Below are positions 1-5,378 of a stretch of DNA of 5,378 nucleotides, one piece after another (the stretch's first letter is position 1; each line of letters begins with the position of its first letter). A program made the translations under genes and the position numbers. The stretch is from an uncultured Cloacibacillus sp. GTDB lineage: Bacteria > Synergistota > Synergistia > Synergistales > Synergistaceae. The notes below the pieces were generated by a model. It had not been told where the DNA came from and made no database searches. It saw nothing but the letters and a program-made list of their open reading frames with translations. The stretch lies in NCBI GenBank assembly GCA_900544635.1, contig UQVV01000144.1:1-5378 (forward strand), written 5' to 3'.

Positions 1-1
1 C

Positions 2-109
2 ATGCCGTGCGAGAATCACATCGCCGTCGCGGAGATGGTCGTCGAGCGCGCCAAGCGCTTGGTGGAGTGCGGCGAGGACGTCGTCATCCTGCTCGACAGC
101 ATCACGCGC
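2..109 (+). other. rho: Rho-derived segment (Walker B region) of the chimeric ORF
   Basis: Thirty-six codons correspond to the transcription termination factor Rho hexameric ATPase, from the PxENHxxVAEM segment to the Walker B LLDSITR. E. coli Rho has RHVQVAEMVIEKAKRLVE and then IILLDSITR at the same place. The Walker A P-loop would lie upstream of the window. The Rho sequence ends after R36 (codon 107-109), where the RsmG sequence takes over without a frame change. The C-terminal third of Rho is absent, so this is not a functional rho gene here. Confidence 0.8.
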
Positions 110-523
110 AAGTGCGCGCTCGTCGACAAGATAGCCGCGGCGATGGGGCTTGCCAACGTCTCCGTCGTCTGCTCGCGCTCGGAAGACTACGCGAAAAAGC
201 AGGCCGGTAAGTTCGACGCGGCCGCGGCGCGCGCTGTATGCTCCGCGGGCGTGCTCGCGGAATATCTGACGCCCTTCGTGAAGCGCGGCGGGCGTCTGCT
301 CGCCTTCAAGGGGCCGAAGGCCGCAGAGGAGCTCGCGCCCGCGGCCGGAAAATGGAAGTCGCTCGGCCTCTCCGAGCCGCGCCTAGTGCGCTACGAGCTG
401 GAGGATATGGAGCGCTGCGTCACCGTTTGGGACAAAATTTCCCCCACGCCGAAGGGCATCCCGCGCCGTCCCGGTATGGCGGAGAAATTCCCGTGGTATC
501 TCGCGAACGCGAAGAAGAAATAA
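2..523 (+). CDS. rsmG: Chimeric ORF: Rho fragment fused to the C-terminal part of RsmG (16S rRNA G527 methyltransferase); 5' end outside window
   Basis: Residues 1-36 match the Rho ATPase core: [19 protein letters not shown] followed by the Walker B strand VILLDSITR. In Rho this should continue with LARAYN. Instead, from K37 the protein reads as RsmG: the helix after Rossmann strand 2 ([20 protein letters not shown]), FDAAAARAV (family FDxxxARAV), [10 protein letters not shown], and the RsmG C-terminal signature [12 protein letters not shown] (residues 147-158). RsmG uses SAM to make m7G527 in 16S rRNA. Intact RsmG is about 210-240 aa, but only about 137 residues are present, and the N-terminal helices and the glycine-rich SAM motif I are missing, so this polypeptide is unlikely to be an active methyltransferase. 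The ATG at position 2 lies inside the conserved Rho block and is probably an internal Met; the frame is open to the left edge. The frame is intact to TAA at 521-523. It is either a misassembly or a genuine gene fusion/deletion. The identity of both halves is secure; the reality of the join is not. Confidence 0.8.
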   Translation: MPCENHIAVAEMVVERAKRLVECGEDVVILLDSITRKCALVDKIAAAMGLANVSVVCSRSEDYAKKQAGKFDAAAARAVCSAGVLAEYLTPFVKRGGRLLAFKGPKAAEELAPAAGKWKSLGLSEPRLVRYELEDMERCVTVWDKISPTPKGIPRRPGMAEKFPWYLANAKKK

Positions 524-663
524 AAAATTCGCGCGTCCGTGCGCCGAGCGCCGCGCCGCAAATTTACGAAAACTCCGCGGCGCGCGCGAAACTCCCGCGC
601 GTTATGCGCGGCGCGCAGAATTCACGAAAGCATGGCGAGCTTGCGCCGCCGTCATAAACGCAC
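524..663. other. GC-rich intergenic spacer, no gene seen
   Basis: This stretch between the rsmG stop codon and the terminator is dominated by GCGC-type sequence. It contains a small hairpin, CCGCGC (595-600), loop GTTAT, GCGCGG (606-611), with no T-tract after it. A related GCGCG/TTTTAT/GCGCG hairpin lies at 705-723, just beyond the thiC stop. Two open frames cross the spacer, but they run on from shadows of rsmG, are arginine/alanine-rich and have no ribosome binding site or recognisable family. Confidence 0.5.
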
Positions 664-699
664 AAAAAAGCTCCCGCGTGATGCGGGAGCGATTTTTTT
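664..699. terminator. Bidirectional Rho-independent terminator between convergent rsmG and thiC
   Basis: A perfect 8-bp stem GCTCCCGC (670-677), 5-nt loop GTGAT, GCGGGAGC (683-690) is flanked by six A's (664-669) and seven T's (693-699). Read on the plus strand, the T-tract serves the gene ending at 523. Read on the minus strand, the A-tract becomes the U-tract for thiC, which ends at 727. The two genes converge here, so a shared two-way terminator fits the layout. Confidence 0.9.
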
Positions 700-726
700 A
701 TCTTCGCGCGTTTTATGCGCGCGCCG

Positions 727-2034
727 TTATTCGTCGAAGATGGAGACGATTTCGCCGTCGAGTATGCGGTTCGTGTTCTTCACCGCGCAGAAGTTGCCGC
801 ACATGCTGCAGGTGTCTTCCTTCTCGGGCTTCGACTCGGCGCGGTAGCGGCGCGCCTTCTCGGGATCCATTGCGAGCTCGAACATTTTGTTCCAGTCGAG
901 GCGCTTGCGCGCTTCGCTCATTTTGTAGTCCCACTCGGCCGCGCCGGGGACGCCCTTCGCGATGTCCGCCGCGTGCGCCGCGATGCGCGCCGCGATGATT
1001 CCTTCCTTAACGTCGTCGACGTCGGGCAGACGCAGATGCTCCGCGGGCGTCACGTAGCAGAGGAAGGCCGCGCCGTGCGACGCCGCGATCGCGCCGCCTA
1101 TCGCCGAGGTGATGTGGTCGTAGCCCGGCGCTACGTCGGTGACGATGGGGCCGAGCACGTAGAAGGGCGCGCCGTGGCAGAGCGTCTTTTCTATTTCCAT
1201 GTTCGCCGCTATCTGGTTGAGCGGCATGTGGCCGGGGCCTTCTATCATAATCTGCACGTCGCGCGCCCACGCGCGCTTCGTCAGCTCGCCGAGCGTGATG
1301 AGCTCGCCTATCTGCGGCGCGTCGGTCGCGTCGGCGAGGCAGCCCGGGCGGCAGGCGTCGCCGAGGCTCAGCGTCACGTCGTACTCGCGGCAGATTTCAA
1401 GAATTTCGTCGAAGCGCTCGAAGAAGGGATTTTCCTTCCCCGTCATCTCCATCCACGCGAACATTATCGAGCCGCCGCGCGAGACGATGTTCGTGAGGCG
1501 CTTGTTGCGCTTGAACTTCGCCGCGTTGTCGCGGTTGAGGCCGCAGTGTATCGTCATGAAGTCCACGCCGTCCTCCGCGTGCATGCGCACGATGTCTATC
1601 CACTCGTCCGTCGTTATCTGCGCGAGCGGCTTGTGGTAGTAGACGACCGCGTCGTATATCGGCACCGTGCCGATCATCGCGGGACAGTTCTCCGTGAGAT
1701 AGCGGCGGAATTTGCGCGTGTCGCCGAAGGAGCTGAGGTCCATTATCGCCTCCGCGCCCATGTCGACGGCGCTTTTGACCTTCGCGAACTCCATCTCCAT
1801 GTCCGTCATGTCGCGCGAGGTGCCGAGGTTCACGTTTATCTTCGTCTTGAGCGCCGCGCCGACCGCGCTCGGCGATATGCTCTTGTGCAGCTTGTTGCAC
1901 GGGATTATCGCGCGCCCCTCCGCCATCTGGCGCATGAGCTCCGCGGGCGCGATTCCCTCCTTAGCCGCGGCGGCCTCCATCTCTTTCGTGATTACGGAAT
2001 TTCTCGCCGCCTCCATCTGCGTTGCGTAAGCCAT
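727..2034 (-). CDS. thiC: Phosphomethylpyrimidine synthase ThiC (HMP-P synthase)
   Basis: ThiC is a cytosolic radical-SAM enzyme that converts 5-aminoimidazole ribotide into HMP phosphate, the pyrimidine half of thiamine. The 435-aa protein is the short form without the extra N-terminal domain found in proteins of about 600 aa. Conserved blocks in order: NVNLGTS (67-73), [11 protein letters not shown] (185-195), SLGDACRPG (223-231), MIEGPGHMP (263-271), [13 protein letters not shown] (303-315), CYVTPAEHL (326-334) and the C-terminal iron-sulfur motif CSMCGNFC (C409, C412, C416). The cysteine spacing is CX2CX3C, one residue shorter than the CX2CX4C usually quoted. The start was set at [12 protein letters not shown], which matches typical ThiC N-termini and has a modest Shine-Dalgarno (AGAGAGTG, 2048-2041) 6 nt upstream. 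A longer in-frame start at 2112 would run through the attenuator and the edge of the riboswitch and is rejected. The gene stands alone on its strand, is controlled by the TPP riboswitch upstream and ends at the bidirectional terminator. Confidence 0.97.
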   Translation of the reverse strand: MAYATQMEAARNSVITKEMEAAAAKEGIAPAELMRQMAEGRAIIPCNKLHKSISPSAVGAALKTKINVNLGTSRDMTDMEMEFAKVKSAVDMGAEAIMDLSSFGDTRKFRRYLTENCPAMIGTVPIYDAVVYYHKPLAQITTDEWIDIVRMHAEDGVDFMTIHCGLNRDNAAKFKRNKRLTNIVSRGGSIMFAWMEMTGKENPFFERFDEILEICREYDVTLSLGDACRPGCLADATDAPQIGELITLGELTKRAWARDVQIMIEGPGHMPLNQIAANMEIEKTLCHGAPFYVLGPIVTDVAPGYDHITSAIGGAIAASHGAAFLCYVTPAEHLRLPDVDDVKEGIIAARIAAHAADIAKGVPGAAEWDYKMSEARKRLDWNKMFELAMDPEKARRYRAESKPEKEDTCSMCGNFCAVKNTNRILDGEIVSIFDE

Positions 2035-2053
2035 AGCGTTCACTCTCTTTCGC

Positions 2054-2092
2054 AAAAAATAAGCGGGAAGCGCCTGCACGGACGCTCCCCGC
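2054..2092 (-). terminator. Intrinsic terminator in the thiC leader (riboswitch expression platform)
   Basis: On the minus strand, GCGGGGAGCG (2092-2083) and CGCTTCCCGC (2072-2063) form a 10-bp stem with one G-U pair. It is followed by TTATTTTTT (2062-2054). The structure sits between the TPP aptamer and the thiC ribosome binding site. The Shine-Dalgarno (2048-2041) lies outside the hairpin, so control should be by premature transcription termination when TPP is bound rather than by hiding the ribosome site. Confidence 0.85.
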
Positions 2093-2103
2093 CAAAAGAC
2101 TGT

Positions 2104-2206
2104 CTCAGCCAAATCTTCCTACGGCGGCATTACCCGCGTCAGGTTCAAGGGTCGAAGCTTCGCGCTTCCTCTCAGCCCGTCGTCCGGGCTCCCCCGCTTG
2201 CCTGAG
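2104..2206 (-). promoter_or_regulatory. TPP riboswitch (THI element) controlling thiC
   Basis: Read on the minus strand, the conserved TPP aptamer elements appear in order: GCGGGGGAGC (P1/P2 side), P3 AGCCC/GGGCT with loop GGACGAC, the pyrimidine-binding CTGAGAGG, an optional small hairpin GAAGC-GCGAA-GCTTC, then ACCCTTGAACCTGA, P5 GCGG-GTAATG-CCGC and CGTAGGAAG. P1 can be drawn as CTCAGGCAAG (2206-2197) with TTTGGCTGAG (2113-2104), nine pairs (one G-U) and one mismatch. The element lies directly upstream of thiC, the commonest riboswitch partner of this class, and feeds into an intrinsic terminator at 2092-2054. TPP binding should therefore stop thiC transcription. Confidence 0.96.
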
Positions 2207-2209
2207 CCT

Positions 2210-2238
2210 ATTAGAGCACCGGCGCGCGCCTTTGTCAA
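2210..2238 (-). promoter_or_regulatory. Sigma70-type promoter for thiC
   Basis: On the minus strand, a consensus -35 box TTGACA (2238-2233) is followed by a 17-bp spacer and a -10 box TCTAAT (2215-2210, five of six consensus). The predicted start is near A2203, which would put the first transcribed bases inside the 5' strand of the riboswitch P1 helix. The position immediately upstream of the aptamer strongly supports use of this promoter, though the start site is inferred. Confidence 0.75.
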
Positions 2239-2294
2239 CACGCGCGTGCGCGCGGCGCGAAGAAAAATTTTCCCACACCGCGCGCGTTTGGTAG

Positions 2295-2300
2295 TAGAAT
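2295..2300 (+). promoter_or_regulatory. Possible -10 box for the transketolase operon
   Basis: TAGAAT matches the -10 consensus at five of six bases and would give a leader of about 45 nt before the transketolase start. No good -35 box is present; the best candidate is TTCCCA (2270-2275) at a long 19-bp spacing. An A/T island (AGAAAAATTTT, 2261-2271) lies upstream between GC-rich arms. A promoter must exist in this divergent region, but the exact choice is tentative. Confidence 0.35.
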
Positions 2301-2339
2301 AAAAGCCAAGTGTCTTCACACAATTCCCGCGACGGGGAG

Positions 2340-2344
2340 AGGAG
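2340..2344 (+). promoter_or_regulatory. Shine-Dalgarno of transketolase
   Basis: AGGAG, within the purine-rich run GGGGAGAGGAG, lies 8 nt before the ATG at 2353. This decides the transketolase start. A short CCCG-CGA-CGGG hairpin (2326-2336) sits just upstream. Confidence 0.8.
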
Positions 2345-2352
2345 TTTATACA

Positions 2353-4290
2353 ATGAACATCGCTGAAGAGATACGCAATTTCCGGGCCGAGGGCATAAGC
2401 GCGGAGGGAGCCGCGAAGCTTGCGGAGGCGGCGCGGCGCGCGCGCATGTGGGCCGTCGTCGCGACGTCGGCGGCTAAGAGCGGCCATCCGGCCGGCGCGC
2501 TGTCTTCGATGGATATATATATGACGCTGCTCGGCGCCGCAAACGTTTCGCCCGAGCTCGCGGACTCGCCGGAGCGCGACCGCATCGTCGTGAGCCACGG
2601 ACACACCTCCGCGGGCTTCTACGCGGCGCTCGCGGAGTACGGCTTCTTCGACGCGAAGGAGATGGCGGCGAACTTCCGCCGCACCGGCAGCCCGTACCAG
2701 GGCCACGTCGAGCGCGACGTCCCAGGCGTGGACTGGGGCACGGGCAACCTCGGGCAGGGGCTCTCCGCGGGTGTCGGCTTCGCGCTCGCTGCGCGCGCTC
2801 GCGACTCGAAGGCGCGCACGTGGGTCGTCATGGGCGACGGCGAGCAGGTCAAGGGACAGGTCGCCGAGGCGCGCCGTATAGCAGTGAAGGAAAAGCTCGC
2901 GAGCCTCACGGCGATAGTCGACTGGAACGACATACAGATCAGCGGACGGCTTGAAGAGGTCATGCCGGTCGACATCCCGGCGCTCTGGGCCGCCGACGGC
3001 TGGAAGGTGATCGAGTGCTGCGGCCACGACTACGCGGAGCTCTACAAGGCGCTGAAGGAGGCCGCCGCCTCCGACGTTCCGACGGTCGTCCTCTGCCATA
3101 CGACGATGGGCAAGGGCGTCTCCTTCATGGAGAACATCCCCGACTACCACGGAAAGCCAGCCTCGGGCGACAAGCTCGAAGAGGCGCTCAAGGAGCTCGG
3201 CGGCGACATGGCGCTCTTTGAGTCGGTGCTCGAAGCCCGCAAGGGGCCGCTGCCGAAGGGCCGCAGCGTAAAGCACGAGGCCGCGCAGCTCGACCCCGGC
3301 ACGCCGCACACCTACACGAAGGAAGATAAAAAGGACAACCGCGGAGCCTTCGGCAAGGCGCTCGCGGAGGTCGGCGAGCTGAATCACGGCAAGGCCGGCG
3401 CGACGCCCATCATCGTCTTCGACTGCGACCTCGCGGGCTCCGTCAAGGTGGACGGCTTCGCGAAGGTCTGCCCCGACGAATTCATCGAGGCGGGCATACA
3501 GGAGCACACGACAGCTACGGCGGCTGGCGCGGCCTCGTCCGCTGGCGTCGTCGCCGTGTGGGCGGACTTCGGCGTATTCGCAAGCGACGAGGTCTACAAC
3601 CAGCAGAGGCTCAACGACGTCAACCGCGCCGGAATCAAGACGGTGCTCACGCACAGCGGCCTCGACGTCGGCGAGGACGGCATGACCCACCAGTGCATCG
3701 ACTACGTCGGCCTCTTCCGCAACACCTTCGGCTGGCGCGTCGTCGTGCCCGCCGACCCGAACCAGACCGACAGGGCGACGCGCTGGATGCTGACGCAGCC
3801 CGGCAACGTCTGCCTCGCGATGGGCCGCAGCGTGCTGCCCGTCGTGCTCAAGGAGGACGGCACGCCCTTCTTCGGCGGTGATTACGAATTCCGCGACGGC
3901 GCGATCGACGTGCTGCGCGACGGCAAAGACGTGACGATACTCACGATGGGCCACCTCGCGGGCCGCGCGGTCGAAGCCGCCGAAGCTCTTGCGAAGGAAG
4001 GCATCAGCGCGAAGGTACTGCACTGCGCGACGCCGCTCACGATGGACGCCGAAAAATTATTCGAGCTCGTCGGCTCGACGCCGCTTCTCACCGCCGAGGA
4101 CCATCACGCTGACACCGGCATCGGCGCGATAGCCGCGCTCGCCTTCGCGCGCGCCGGCAAGGCCGTCAAGATTAAGAACCTCGGCGTGACGCGCTACGGC
4201 TTCTCCGGCCCGAACAAGGAAGTGCTCGCCGACATGGGCCTCTGCGCCGAGGGCATCGCGGCTGCGGCGAAGGAACTTCTCAATGATTAA
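2353..4290 (+). CDS. tkt: Transketolase (thiamine-diphosphate dependent)
   Basis: Transketolase moves two-carbon ketol units between sugar phosphates in the non-oxidative pentose phosphate pathway, using ThDP and a divalent metal in the cytosol. The 645-aa protein is full length (E. coli TktA is 663 aa). The N-terminal ThDP pyrophosphate-binding domain (about 25-300) has KSGHP (42-46), VSHGHTS (80-86), GTGNLGQGLSAG (129-140) and the metal/ThDP motif GDGE (161-164) with its distal Asn at N192 in DWNDIQISG, then the transketolase-like KGVSFMENIPDYHG (254-267). The pyrimidine-binding domain (about 325-500) carries E384 in GIQEHTTA, the position of the Glu that activates ThDP. A C-terminal regulatory-type domain follows (about 515-640). 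Both halves are in one chain, unlike split transketolases; 1-deoxyxylulose-5-phosphate synthase (DXS) is less likely because the motifs and domain order are transketolase-like. The start has a strong Shine-Dalgarno. It is the first gene of the operon, and its end overlaps trmI by 8 nt. Confidence 0.95.
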   Translation: MNIAEEIRNFRAEGISAEGAAKLAEAARRARMWAVVATSAAKSGHPAGALSSMDIYMTLLGAANVSPELADSPERDRIVVSHGHTSAGFYAALAEYGFFDAKEMAANFRRTGSPYQGHVERDVPGVDWGTGNLGQGLSAGVGFALAARARDSKARTWVVMGDGEQVKGQVAEARRIAVKEKLASLTAIVDWNDIQISGRLEEVMPVDIPALWAADGWKVIECCGHDYAELYKALKEAAASDVPTVVLCHTTMGKGVSFMENIPDYHGKPASGDKLEEALKELGGDMALFESVLEARKGPLPKGRSVKHEAAQLDPGTPHTYTKEDKKDNRGAFGKALAEVGELNHGKAGATPIIVFDCDLAGSVKVDGFAKVCPDEFIEAGIQEHTTATAAGAASSAGVVAVWADFGVFASDEVYNQQRLNDVNRAGIKTVLTHSGLDVGEDGMTHQCIDYVGLFRNTFGWRVVVPADPNQTDRATRWMLTQPGNVCLAMGRSVLPVVLKEDGTPFFGGDYEFRDGAIDVLRDGKDVTILTMGHLAGRAVEAAEALAKEGISAKVLHCATPLTMDAEKLFELVGSTPLLTAEDHHADTGIGAIAALAFARAGKAVKIKNLGVTRYGFSGPNKEVLADMGLCAEGIAAAAKELLND

Positions 4291-5197
4291 AGAGGGCGAC
4301 TTAGTTTTTATCTGGAATCCGAAAAAGGGCGACAGCTTCCTCATCAAAGTCCAGCCAGGACAGTCGCAGGGGACGCACTTCGGACAGATAAAGCATTCCG
4401 AAATTATGGAACATAATTACGGCGAGGGCATCCGCACGCCGAAGGGGCAGGTCTACTATCTCCTGCGCCCGACGCTCGGCGAGTTCACGCGCCGCATAAA
4501 ACGCCAGACGCAGATAGTTTTCCCGAAGGAAGCGGGCTTCATCATCGAGCACCTGAACATCTTCCCGGGCTGCACCGTCGTCGAATGCGGCACGGGCTCG
4601 GGCAGCCTCTGCTGCACCTTCGCGCACTTCGTAGGCGACACGGGCAAGGTATGCACCTACGACCGCCGCGAGGAATTCTCCGCGCTCGCTAAAAAGAACG
4701 CCGAGAAGTGGGGCGTCGCGCACCGCATAGAATTCAACGTGCGCTCGCTCGACGAGGGCTTCAAGGAGCGCGACGCCGACGCCGTCTTCCTCGACGTGCC
4801 CGCGCCGTGGGAATACATCGACAAGGCGTACGAGGCGCTCGCGCCGGGCTGCCATCTCGGCATACTCGTGCCGACGACGAACCAGATTTCCGAGACGCTG
4901 CGCGCGCTGCAGGAATTCAACTTCGCCGACGTTCAGGTCGTCGAGATAATGCTGCGCTACTTCAAGACGGAGCCGAACCGCATACGCCCAGAGGACATGA
5001 TGATAGGCCACACGGGATATCTCATCTTCGGCGTGAAGACTCTGCCGCTCCCGGAACTCGAAGAGCCGGAGGAGAACGCGGAGACGCAGCCCGAAGATGC
5101 GCCCGCGGGCGAGGAGTGCGCGGCGGAGCAAGAAAGCGCGGAAGCGCCGGAGAACGGCGAAACGGAACATAAAGAAGAGCCGGAGTCCGTTGACTAA
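4283..5197 (+). CDS. trmI: tRNA (adenine-58-N1)-methyltransferase TrmI with acidic C-terminal tail
   Basis: TrmI uses SAM to methylate N1 of A58 in the T-loop of tRNA and normally acts as a homotetramer. The N-terminal beta domain has the family THxGxIxH pattern (THFGQIKH, 31-38) and a RPTLGEF segment (62-68). The Rossmann methyltransferase domain begins with SAM motif I VECGTGSGSL (100-109), continues with the acidic strand TYDRREEF (125-132), and has LDVPAPW (170-176), where D171 matches the catalytic Asp of the family LDLPxPW motif. RPEDMMIGHTGYL (235-247) matches the C-terminal family signature. The 304-aa length exceeds the usual 250-280 because of a low-complexity acidic tail (258-304; 20 of 47 residues are D/E). 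The ATG lies inside the transketolase stop region (ATGATTAA), with AAGGAA (4270-4275) 7 nt upstream. This suggests translational coupling. Confidence 0.93.
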   Translation: MIKEGDLVFIWNPKKGDSFLIKVQPGQSQGTHFGQIKHSEIMEHNYGEGIRTPKGQVYYLLRPTLGEFTRRIKRQTQIVFPKEAGFIIEHLNIFPGCTVVECGTGSGSLCCTFAHFVGDTGKVCTYDRREEFSALAKKNAEKWGVAHRIEFNVRSLDEGFKERDADAVFLDVPAPWEYIDKAYEALAPGCHLGILVPTTNQISETLRALQEFNFADVQVVEIMLRYFKTEPNRIRPEDMMIGHTGYLIFGVKTLPLPELEEPEENAETQPEDAPAGEECAAEQESAEAPENGETEHKEEPESVD

Positions 5198-5378
5198 GAA
5201 GCGGCTGCTGCTTCACATCTGCTGCGCGCCCGACGCGACGATTCCGTGGCCCGAGCTCATCTCGGAGGAATACGAGACGGCGGGGTACTTTTACGGCGGG
5301 AACATCCACCCGGCGGAGGAGTACGAGCGCAGGCTCGAAGCGGTGCGCGCGCTCGCGGCGGAGACGCGCGGCGAGCTC
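5190..5378 (+). CDS. queH: Epoxyqueuosine reductase QueH, N-terminal fragment cut by window end
   Basis: QueH (formerly DUF208) reduces epoxyqueuosine to queuosine in tRNA anticodons, replacing the unrelated cobalamin enzyme QueG in many bacteria. Sixty-three codons are present and open to the right edge. They read LLLHICCAPDAT (6-17), with the adjacent cysteine pair C11/C12 characteristic of the family, then GYFYGGNIHPAEEYERRLEAV (32-52), matching the family GxFYNPNIHPxxEYxxR pattern. There is no ATG, so the likely start is TTG at 5190, overlapping the trmI stop codon by 8 nt (TTGACTAA). A GGAG (5182-5185) lies only 4 nt upstream, a short spacing consistent with coupling to trmI translation. 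The later cluster-binding cysteines are beyond the window. Family identity is clear from the motifs; the exact start is less certain. Confidence 0.88.
   Translation, partial: MTKKRLLLHICCAPDATIPWPELISEEYETAGYFYGGNIHPAEEYERRLEAVRALAAETRGEL

Noticed and set aside
2..4. ATG at position 2 as a true translation start
   Set aside because: It falls within the conserved Rho block (the PxENH segment) and the frame is open to the window edge, so it is more likely an internal methionine of a truncated ORF.
539..847. Small plus-strand ORFs across the intergenic spacer and thiC end
   Set aside because: They run through the bidirectional terminator and into antisense thiC, are very arginine-rich, and lack ribosome binding sites.
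2035..2112. 26-codon N-terminal extension of ThiC starting at 2112
   Set aside because: It would be translated from inside the riboswitch P1 and through the terminator hairpin, has no ribosome binding site, and lacks similarity to ThiC N-termini. The Met at 2034 fits both homology and Shine-Dalgarno.
715..2205. 496-codon open frame on the plus strand
   Set aside because: It is antisense to thiC and its attenuator and riboswitch, has biased Arg/Ala/Val/His composition, and shows no family motifs. The opposite strand encodes unmistakable ThiC.
2232..2237. TTGTCA on the plus strand as a -35 box for transketolase
   Set aside because: No -10-like sequence lies 16-18 bp downstream (the DNA there is GCGCGA-type). 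The same bases form the perfect minus-strand TTGACA of the thiC promoter.
2119..4023. 634-codon open frame on the minus strand
   Set aside because: It lies antisense to the clearly real transketolase and also runs across the riboswitch. Its translation is an Arg/Ala/Val/His-rich string with no recognisable family, as expected for a shadow frame in GC-rich DNA.
4301..5170. 289-codon open frame on the minus strand
   Set aside because: It is antisense to trmI, with shadow-type composition. The plus-strand frame carries the SAM and catalytic motifs.

Overview
The window is a GC-rich bacterial chromosomal segment (five protein-coding regions, two of them cut by the window edges) made almost entirely of core metabolism and RNA-modification genes. 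There are no mobile elements, CRISPR arrays, tRNAs or rRNAs. The combination of a short (435 aa) ThiC, an approximately 645 aa transketolase with GDGEQ/DWN thiamine-diphosphate signatures, TrmI and QueH, in high-GC DNA that still uses ATA and AGG codons, suggests an anaerobic bacterium, possibly a member of the Synergistota. That placement is an inference from protein character and was not tested by any search.

Layout. Positions 2-523 (+) hold an open frame whose first 36 codons are Rho termination factor sequence and whose remaining codons are the C-terminal two thirds of RsmG. The join falls on a motif that both proteins can carry (LLDSITR). A GC-rich spacer follows, with a strong bidirectional terminator at 664-699. 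On the minus strand, thiC (727-2034) is preceded by a complete regulatory leader: a sigma70-type promoter (2210-2238), a TPP riboswitch aptamer (2104-2206) and an intrinsic terminator (2054-2092) acting as the expression platform. On the plus strand, diverging from thiC, lies a tightly packed operon: transketolase (2353-4290), the tRNA m1A58 methyltransferase trmI (4283-5197) and the start of queH (5190 to the window end). Each of these genes overlaps the next by 8 nt.

How the parts work together. ThiC makes the HMP-P pyrimidine half of thiamine, and the riboswitch should shut it off when TPP is plentiful. The neighbouring transketolase uses that same TPP as cofactor but is transcribed away from the riboswitch, so the riboswitch does not control it. 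TrmI and QueH both modify tRNA (m1A58; the last step of queuosine synthesis) and appear translationally coupled to transketolase.

I found no convincing evidence for an undescribed biological system. The oddest item is the Rho/RsmG chimera at the left edge, which may be an assembly artefact. Lesser points are the acidic tail on TrmI, the CX2CX3C cluster motif in ThiC and the very compact promoter-riboswitch-attenuator leader.
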